A stretch of 64,000 nt of DNA from Apostichopus japonicus (taxonomy: Eukaryota; Echinodermata; Holothuroidea; Aspidochirotida; Stichopodidae). The position numbers and the translations under genes are program-made. The notes under the pieces were generated by a model that saw only the letters and a list, made by a program, of their open reading frames with translations, did no database searches and was not told the DNA's origin. Where the stretch lies: NCBI RefSeq assembly GCF_037975245.1, contig NC_092566.1, forward strand, positions 12,457,001 through 12,521,000. Reading direction: 5' to 3'. Positions 56,885 to 64,000 of this stretch are shown here, one piece after another; position 1 is the stretch's first letter; each line of letters opens with the position of its first letter.

Positions 56885-59170
56885 TACCACCATACATTTA
56901 GTGTTAATATATATGGCACCAATGCTATCATGGTATATATCTGGTGTGAAAGTAACAAAATTATGCATTCTATAAGGGAGGATGCTCCAAATATATTTTG
57001 CATTGGTTCACTGCAAGCCAAGGGTGGAGGAGGGGTAAAGTGGTGGCTGGAAACAGGGGAAATGTTTTGGAGTGGTGTAACACTATAAATAGGCACAGTT
57101 ATTGGTGAAATACCAAGGAATACTAACTATGACATTAATGTACCATGGTTACCAAAGACGAAAGGGAGGGCACCACACCCCTTCCCCTTACTTCCATGAA
57201 AAACAAAGGGGAATCATTCACAGCCCCCCCCCCCAAACGGTGTGTATGTTCACCTCTATATATATTTAGTGTTATCAGATATCGCATTAATGTTTTTAAG
57301 GTTTAAATCTGGTTTAAAGAAACAAAATTATGCAATCGATATAGGCGGCAGCTCCCGATGTGATTCTGCATGTCAGTGGTGGATGGAGCGGGGGGGGGGG
57401 GATGGGGTTGTGAATAAGGGTGGTGACTGGGCACAAAGGGGAAAGTGTAGTGGAGTGTTGAAACAGCACAGTATATATAGGCAAAGCTATTGTAATGAAA
57501 TTTCCTGGAATACCAACTTTGATGCAATGTACAGGTAACCCATAGACAATAGGTAGGGCAGGACGCCATGTCCAATTAGCTGCATGCAAAACAAAGGGAA
57601 ATTATTCACAGTTCTTACAAGGGTGTAGGTTAACCTCTATATATATTTATATAGTGTTATCAGATATGGCATTAATGTTTTAAAGGTATATTTCTGGTGT
57701 AAAGGAAAGAAATGCAATAGATAAGGGAGGCAGCTTCCAATGGTATATTGCATTGCTTCACTTCACGCAATGGTTGGAGGATGGGGAAGTAAGGGTGGGG
57801 CTGGACACAAGGGAGAAAATGTATCGGAGTTGTGTAACATTATATATAGGCAAAGTTATTGTAGTGATATATCCTTCAATACTTACTTTGATGTAATGTA
57901 CAAACAAAAGGAAGGCCAGCACATCCCCTCCCCTTAAGCAGCATGAAAAAACAAAGAGATATAATTCACAGCCCCCAAAAGTGGGGTGTATGTTAACCTC
58001 TCCATACATTTAGCATATGCAGATATGGCATTAATGTTGTAGGCTGGTCCTTATCTGGTGTGAAAGAAACAAAATGATGCAATTATTAAGGGAAGAAGCT
58101 CCCATTGTGATTTTGCATTGGTTCACTGCATGCTAGGGGGAGAGGATGGGTAAGGTTGGCCCCTGGACATTAAAGGTAAAATGTTTTGGAGTGGTGTAAC
58201 ATCATATAGGCAAAGTTAGTTGCGAGATCATCCTGGAATACTAACTTTCAAGTTAATGTGCAGGTAACCCATAGACAACTGGTAAGGCAGCACATCCCAG
58301 GCCTCTCCTTAGTTGCATAAAAAACAAATGGATATGATTCACAGCCCCCCCCAACCAAAAATGGGATGTATATTAATATCTACTTATATTTAGTGTTATC
58401 AGATTTAGCACTTATATTTGAAGATCTATATCTGGTGTAAAAGAAACAAAATTATGCAATCGATAAAGGAAGCAGCTCCCAATATAACTTGGATTGCTTC
58501 AGTGCATGCCAGGGATGTAGGGGGCGGGGGTAAGGGAGGATGGACACATAGAGGAAAATGATTTGAGTGGTGAAACAATATATTTAGCCAAACTTATTGT
58601 TAATGCTTAAGGAATACTAACTTTTATGACAATGTACAGGTCACATAGAAAAAAAGTAGGGCCAAAACCCCCTCCGCCTAGTTGCATAAAAACAACAGGA
58701 AAGGCTTCACTGTCCAAAAAGTAGGGTGCATGTTAACTAGTATAATTATTGTCTTTCAGATATTGCATCAATGTTTTCAAGGTCTATTTCAGTTGTGAAT
58801 TTAAGTAACAAAACTATGCAAATAATACAGGAGGTAGCTCTCAATTTGATTGTGCATTGGGTCTGCATAGCAGGAGATGGACAATGGTTAAGGGTAGAGA
58901 TTGAAGAAAAAGGGGAAGGTGTTTAGAGTTGGTAACATAAGTAAATGAAATATCGAACACTGTTAATGGGTGGGCAGGCTTTGTACCTCCCCCTTTTTGC
59001 AAGACAGATACATTGATTCACTGCATACCAGGGGTGAAGGATGTGTAAGGGCAGCGATTAAGAGAGAGAGGAAGATGTTTTGGAGTAGGTTCATTTAGTT
59101 TATAAATGGTATAAGTGAAATATCCAGGACTGCTACTACCTTGACCTCAATGGACAAGTCAGCCACTGAA
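56885..59170 (+). repeat. Degenerate tandem array, about 370-bp unit, six copies
   Basis: The marker GCATTAATGTTTT and relatives falls near 57,286, 57,669, 58,030, 58,405 and 58,768 (steps of 360-383), with a diverged first copy near 56,922. Each unit also has TATCTGGTGTAAAAGAAAC, TTATGCAATCGATA, GGAGTGGTGTAACA and CACAGCCCCCCC-type tracts. Copies are about as diverged as an old array. Open frames within it are not conserved between copies. Confidence 0.88.
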
Positions 59171-59524
59171 AAGGGAGGGTGATACATAACACCTCTCCTA
59201 AGGTAAAAAACCAAGGTAAATTGGACAATTTTCCACCCCCTCTCCTATAGTATAAGGTTCAATCATGGAAAACAAACAATGAAGCTGAAAGTACTTGTTC
59301 CAAATTAGTAGAAGTGTTAAAAACTTTGAAAAAACACCTTCCTCTCCAGTGTAAATGTACAAAAAGACAAGGATGGGGAAATGTACTGCAAAGTGAATTA
59401 CTACATTTTCCATCTTGTTCCATCTGGTTGCCTACATAATCTACAAAAGATTACAAAAGCATAAACACAAATGAAGACATACTAGATGCTACTTTAATTG
59501 TCACCTTTTATTAGCGTACACATG
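59171..59524. other. Unassigned spacer
   Basis: Nothing recognised. Confidence 0.3.
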
Positions 59525-60400
59525 GCTCCGTAATCTTGTCTCAAATTCTTCCCCGGTTTAAAAATAAAAGTAATGCCTCCCTCTGTCCTAGCGACAACAG
59601 ATTCATTCCTTACATGTGGCATTCTCATCCTTATCTATAAACAGGATGTGGATCTGGGCACTGTTACCGCAAATTTCTCAGGTGTCCGAAATTCCAATCC
59701 GTATCTCAGTTCTGGATACCCTATAGGCCTACTGTGTAATCCTAGTGTGCATTATGTGCGAGCAACTTCCTGCTGGTTCACGATGGTGCTAGTTTTACGG
59801 AAGCTGGTCACTTCGCCACACAATCATTTCACCCAACTGCCATTTCGCCCAACCTTACCATTTCGCTCAACCAGCCTGGTCATTTCGCCCATCCTTGATT
59901 AAATATTATACTTCAAAAAGGAAACTTTCGGGAATTGTTAACGTTACGGGATATGAACCGAATATTAAGGAAACTTGAGAATGGATCAGTGTTTTAGGAT
60001 TTAGGTTTGATAGGTTTGATAAGAAACGTTCGGGAATTGTTAACGTTACGGGATATGAAGCAAATATTAAGGAAAGTTGAAGTCATGGTTACATTGATAC
60101 AATGGTTACATTGATTAAAGGTAAGGGTTCTCAGCTAATCTTGTCTCCCCGTATTCCCCCTGTATTCCCCGATTTCAAAATAAAAGCAATGCCGCCCTCT
60201 GCTATAGCGACAACAGATTCATTCCTTTATTGTGGCATTCTCATCCTTAGCTATAAACAGGATATGGATCTGGGCACTGTTACCACAAAGATCTCAGGTG
60301 ATCGAAATTCCAATCCGTTTCTCAGTTCTGCGTACCCTATAGGCCTACTGTGTAATCGTAGTGTACGTTATGTGCGAGCAACTTCCCGCTGGTTCACTTG
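59525..60400 (+). repeat. Direct duplication, offset 616 bp
   Basis: About 240 bp is shared between 59,525-59,770 and 60,140-60,390, with GCGACAACAGATTCATTCCT at 59,591 and 60,207 and CCCTATAGGCCTACTGTGTA in both. Between them a second pair occurs: TCGGGAATTGTTAACGTTAC and GGGATATGAA at about 59,930 and 60,030. Open frames exist in both main copies, but most differences between them would change the amino acid, so they look non-coding. Confidence 0.85.
59809..59898 (+). repeat. CATTTCGCCCAAC minisatellite
   Basis: Five imperfect units of 16-21 bases based on CATTTCGCCCAACC. Organisation is similar to the terminal minisatellite of the 36-40 kb transposon but with a different unit. Confidence 0.7.
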
Positions 60401-61779
60401 GGCTTTAAAATTTTTTTCTATTGGCTATGAAACAATGCATTTAATAAGGGAAAAACAATCCTCGGTGCGACGGGGGCAAACCCTTTTTATTCGCTGGCAT
60501 GTTGTACGACAACTACAGACCAAGGGATCTGCTGCACTTGAAATAATTGCATCGCTACTTTGTGATAAATTGCTCTAATCCATTATGTAACTGTTTCATA
60601 GATAAAAAGTAGTATCCTAAGGGTCCACACTTTTTTAGTTTTGTAGCTGGCAATCCACAAAAAAACAAACCAAATAGTGATAAATGGCCTCAGCACAGTT
60701 TGGATAGGTCTAATTTACGGTAGCCAAAAAGAAAGGCGCGGTATGTTTTAATTGTTTTAATGAGCAATGAAAACAACATTATTGATAGAATGATTTGCGC
60801 TAAGTACTGAATGGGAAGGTCATCCGAGAACTTCAGGCTGTGCATTGGTATACATTTCTTCCTTTTTGAGTTAGTTGAGGCTTCATACCATAGGTTCTGT
60901 TTCTGTAGTAAGGTGTGATTAGATATGGGTAAGATCAGGGACTCCTTGTTAAAGCAGTATTTTGCATTCTTTTCTATGTTTTTTCTCAACCTCACTGATT
61001 CCACGATGCCATAACGACATACATCTATTCAACTTTGTTCTTCTCGAAGATATTTTCCGTTGGGATCCAAATAAACCTCGCCCATAATATGAATATTTTA
61101 AAGGTACGAACGTCATTGGCCAATACGTATTACAACACCACACTTGATTTGTGTAGATTGTCTACGGCAGTTGTACCAGGGAGCTGTTAGAGTCCAGCTC
61201 GCTGGTTGTACCAAGTTACCAACTCGACGTTTGAATCTATTTTAAGCAATGGCTCATAACTAAACCTGCATCTCTGATTGGTTGGATTCAAACTAGGGGG
61301 TTGGGGGAACTGTATGCGATTAATATAAAATGTGGAATTTGTTGGTGGACACTTTTCTCATTATCTGCAAATGTCCTTAATTACTCGCCAATAAACGCTT
61401 TTGGCAGGGAAAAAACTTGGCTAATATTTTAGTTTGCTGTTTTGTGATTGCATATATGTAAGAAACTTGATGGAGGTATCAAAAAGTGGAAAACGGAGAC
61501 AAAACGAAAAATGCTGCTTTAAGATAAGGCCTTTGTGTGTGTGGGGTGTGTTAGTGTGTAACCACATTGCCAAAATGAGGCGGTGGGAGTACCAATCTGA
61601 GGGAGGGGTAAGGGAGAGAAAACCCCAAAAGATGAATGACCTTCAGCACAGGGGTAAACTGGACTCCTCCAGCTGTCTTTACTACATTTTACTGCATTAC
61701 TACAAACATATGGTGGCTTCCACAGCAACTCTCGACCAGGTATGCCGTATTAGTCCCAAATATACAAGTTTTAAAACTG
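60401..61779. other. Unassigned spacer
   Basis: Minus-strand frames at 60,690-61,004 and 60,949-61,143 and a plus-strand frame at 61,434-61,856 have no recognised domain or clear splice context. Nothing else is seen. Confidence 0.3.
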
Positions 61780-61930
61780 GTTTTATTACCACCTTTGAGG
61801 AAATTTACCTCATTGAGACATTCTGGCATCTTATGCTTTCAATTAGAATGCCTTAGAACAATTTGGACAGTAAAGACCTCTAGGAACTTTCTTTTTCTAA
61901 ATCTTCTAGCAATTATAGCATGCTAAATTG
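61780..61930 (+). repeat. Distant fragment of composite unit (SatD tail and linker)
   Basis: TTATTACCACCTTTGAGG, AAATTTACCTCATTGAGACA, TTCAATTAGAAT, GTAAAGACCTCTAG, CTTCTAGCA and AGCATGCTA follow in the same order as at 26,600-26,745. It shows the unit is dispersed outside the satellite domain. Confidence 0.7.
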
Positions 61931-62283
61931 GGCCAATACTACATAGCCTAAAAAAAATGTAAGTGAGATAGTGGTAAGTTTTCCCTGCTCATGGTTATTG
62001 TAGTTGAACTCAATGTAAAGAACTGGACAGATGCAATCAATGTGTTTAAATAAAAACATGTTACAATACTGACTTACCTAACTTTAGAATAAGCAATACA
62101 AACAAAACTAGGGCAGTGTTCCAAATACGGAATGCAGGAACATATACCCAAATAAAGGCTAGGAGACGCCCTGCCTCCGTTGTGGTGGACCTTTCTATGA
62201 TAAGTTTAGCAGCTTTACATCGAAAGAAACTTTGACAAAACATATAATAAATAAATGCAGTGAAACCAATATTCAATCATTTA

Positions 62284-62289
62284 GTTTAT
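62284..62289 (-). terminator. Polyadenylation signal AATAAA
   Basis: TTTATT on the plus strand gives AATAAA on the minus strand, 122 bases after the stop codon of the exon at 62,411-62,589. This is a suitable distance for a short 3' untranslated region. Confidence 0.45.
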
Positions 62290-62410
62290 TAATATGACAC
62301 AGTTGTAACTTTTATGACATCAATTATCTTTACTCAAAAAATTCTGCGCGCTTGGTGCCAACCTGTGGTGGCACTCCACTTAGTGTCGAAAGCGCCCCTA
62401 CAGACCATTC

Positions 62411-62589
62411 TCACCCCCCCGACCGATACCTCTTGCTCTGCCACTGCCAGTCTCCACTGGGGTACAGCTGCTGGAGTGCATCAGCCTCTGTTGGGGCATA
62501 GCCTTTTGTTGAGGAACTGGTGTTGTCTTTTTGGTGGATCAGTTTGGATACCAACCTCTCAAGTTTCTTAATTGGACACACACCTTCGA
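62411..62589 (-). CDS. 3'-terminal coding exon of an unidentified gene
   Basis: On the minus strand a strong acceptor (TATTATTTGTCTTTTTCAG) is followed by a frame of about 59 codons to TGA at 62,411-62,413. It reads EGVCPIKKLERLVSKLIHQK, then TKGYAPTEADALQQLYPSG and DWQWQSKRYRSGG. The beginning is helix-like and charged, and the end has two tryptophans and a basic tail. The stop, the acceptor and a downstream AATAAA together support a real last exon. The preceding intron holds a miniature hAT element. No upstream exon was identified in the window, and the protein family is not recognised. The open frame runs a little into the intron, so the exact border rests on the acceptor. Confidence 0.52.
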
Positions 62590-62658
62590 CTGAAAAAGAC
62601 AAATAATACCGGGATATGCAGAGTTAATAATATATCAGAATGCATACTGTACACGTAG

Positions 62659-62971
62659 CAGGGATGTGCTCAGGAATATTTGAGTGCCGGGCAGATTGTG
62701 CGGTAGTGTGATCCACACCCTGGGAGAGGGATCTCATGGGTGGGGTACCCCTCCCCACTGGAAAAATTTTGCACATGAAGTATGCTTAGGGTGGTGCTAT
62801 TTTTCCTATTTTGTGCCATGTATTCTCCCAGATTTTGTTTATGGTAAAAATTTGTTAAATTATCATCAAAAAAGTGCTGGACGGAAAAGGTTAACATACT
62901 GTTTGTGCTGGGCGGCATTCAGAACTGCTGGGTGCAGCCGCCCGGTGCCGCTCAGTGTGAGCACATCCCTG
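62659..62971. mobile_element. Miniature hAT-like element with 14-bp perfect termini
   Basis: 313 bp bounded by CAGGGATGTGCTCA and its exact reverse complement TGAGCACATCCCTG. CAGGG-type ends are typical of hAT elements. The flanks ACGTAG and ACATAG agree at five of six positions but do not give a clean 8-bp duplication, so the target duplication has decayed or slipped. The interior encodes no transposase. Confidence 0.72.
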
Positions 62972-63505
62972 ACATAGTGAATTATATAACTTCCAACATA
63001 AATTACTGAATACCACATTTTGCCCATTACTAAATAGTCAACAATCCACATCATAAATTCATCACACCTGCTTAATGTTTTACAGTATGTATAGTGTCAA
63101 CTCTGCAAGGATTCAAGAATGGTTCATTTACTAATCTAGTGCAAACCTAAACTAGTGATGTGCAACAATTTCTATTATTATTTTTATTTCTATGTTAGTA
63201 GTATACACCTGCAGTATAATAACTTATCTACTAATACGTTACATTCACTAAATGTTGTAACGTTTGATGTTACAATGGCAATGTCCCAGTAGGCTTGTTC
63301 ATACACTAATATGTCACCAAATGTTATCAGGGATGCATAATTGCATTAAAAATATAGCTAGAATTTGCTTATTTCCAAGACTAAAAATTACGGCATATGC
63401 TACAGTTGTGCCCTGAACAATAAAGTTTTTAAAGACAACATTGAAACATGATATGGTATTTTATGGGCGACCATTCTAGTTCTCTCACAAATCAGTAGTA
63501 TCACT
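62972..63505. other. Unassigned spacer
   Basis: Nothing recognised. A minus-strand AATAAA near 63,180 could serve the putative exon at 63,931-63,999. Confidence 0.3.
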
Positions 63506-63670
63506 CAGCGACGTAGCCAGGAATTTGAAAGGGGGGAGCACTTTTTGTGATTGATATGGATTTTCAAAGTTGTAGGTACGACTATCTGAGCGGAGCGCCA
63601 CCATCAATGGGCGCGTAGCGTATAAGAAAATTTTTGGTTTTACAGATGGCCGGAAACGGCCCTTCCCGAG
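63506..63670. mobile_element. One end of a hAT-like miniature element
   Basis: CAGCGACGTAGCCAGGAATT followed by GAAAGGGGGGAGCAC resembles the left terminus and G-rich interior of the element at 34,928. No inverted right terminus was found, so the element is truncated and the right limit given is approximate. Confidence 0.4.
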
Positions 63671-63930
63671 TGTTCATTCTGGTTCCCTGGCTTCTTGCTA
63701 ACTTGATTCACCTCATTCAATATCACTTTTAAACCCCAAGAACAAACAAGTTAATGTATTTAAAATTAGCCAAGTACATGTACAGACTAGTTTTACTTTT
63801 CAACTTCTGATACTTGTAGATACAAAGATAGGCCAGAAATGTTCACGGCGCAAAAAAAAAAAAAAAAGTAGGACTAAAAATGGCAAAAAATAAAGAACCA
63901 AAATGAAACAAGCAAGTAGGCTAAATGTGA
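63671..63930. other. Spacer, poly-A tract
   Basis: Contains an A17 run near 63,852; otherwise nothing recognised. It would be 3' untranslated sequence if the minus-strand exon at 63,931 is real. Confidence 0.3.
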
Positions 63931-63999
63931 CTACTCTGGCATGGCAGGGGTCTTGTTTTCAAGCTCAGGAAGTGCCATTTCCTGCAATCTGGGAGGCAT
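63931..63999 (-). CDS. Possible 3' end of a gene running in from the right edge
   Basis: The minus-strand frame from the window edge reads MPPRLQ, then EMALPELENKTPAMPE and TAG at 63,931-63,933. An acceptor-like CCCAGATTGCAG within it could start the exon at the E residue. Only 22 codons are visible, so chance is a real possibility. The product is unknown. Confidence 0.25.
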   Translation of the reverse strand: MPPRLQEMALPELENKTPAMPE

Positions 64000-64000
64000 A

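Noticed and set aside
59573-60578. Paired open frames of 109 and 158 codons in the direct duplication
   Set aside because: Most differences between the two copies change the amino acid, as expected for neutral decay, and no domain is recognisable.
60690-61143. Minus-strand frames of 104 and 64 codons
   Set aside because: No motif, no homologue recalled, no splice or polyadenylation context.

Overview
The window is eukaryotic, intron-era DNA that is mostly repeats. It is AT-rich, has no operon-like gene packing, and carries canonical GT/AG splice-site pairs, a tRNA-type SINE, a Penelope-like retroelement end, hAT-type miniature elements, THAP-domain remnants and long complex satellites. The SINE type, the THAP paralogues, the Penelope-like GIY-YIG end and many TAGGCCTA words suggest a marine invertebrate, perhaps a deuterostome (echinoderm, hemichordate or amphioxus-like). 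That assignment is inference; no gene here fixes the species.

Layout. 1-11,030: a satellite (Sat1) of roughly 50/100-bp monomers in higher-order units (193, 285, 703, 1,218 and 1,411 bp), with three internal orientation switches. 11,031-21,305: a second satellite (SatD, 347-bp monomer, 4-mer higher-order unit of about 1,388 bp), homogeneous in the middle and diverged at both edges. 21,306-26,085: a third satellite (SatB, 242-bp monomer, 4-mer unit of 969 bp). 26,080-30,380: decayed single copies of a composite unit in which SatB-like and SatD-like segments sit side by side with linker segments. This suggests both satellites were amplified from neighbouring parts of one older repeat. Further pieces of that unit lie at 34.3 kb (inverted) and 61.8 kb.

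30.8-33.8 kb is a family of about 920-bp tandem duplications rich in TGACCT/AGGTCA nuclear-receptor half-sites. 34.9 kb holds a miniature hAT element with a perfect 8-bp target duplication. 36,069-40,189 looks like one 4.1-kb non-autonomous transposon with inverted minisatellite termini and a 9-bp target duplication; it contains a foldback element and a tRNA-derived SINE.

40-64 kb is the least repetitive part. It holds short candidate exons (40.9/42.1, 46.6, 56.3, 62.4-62.6 and 63.9 kb), three clear THAP-domain remnants plus one possible THAP first exon, and an acidic frameshifted reading frame. It also holds the 3' end of a Penelope-like element with a hammerhead-like motif, 61-bp and about 370-bp tandem arrays, and a second hAT miniature element. 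Each clear THAP remnant has a perfect TGACGTCA (CRE) roughly 100-135 bp upstream, so they look like diverged copies of one gene or transposon module.

No complete, confidently functional protein-coding gene is visible. The best coding evidence is a 3'-terminal exon on the minus strand (62,411-62,589) with a strong acceptor and a downstream AATAAA.
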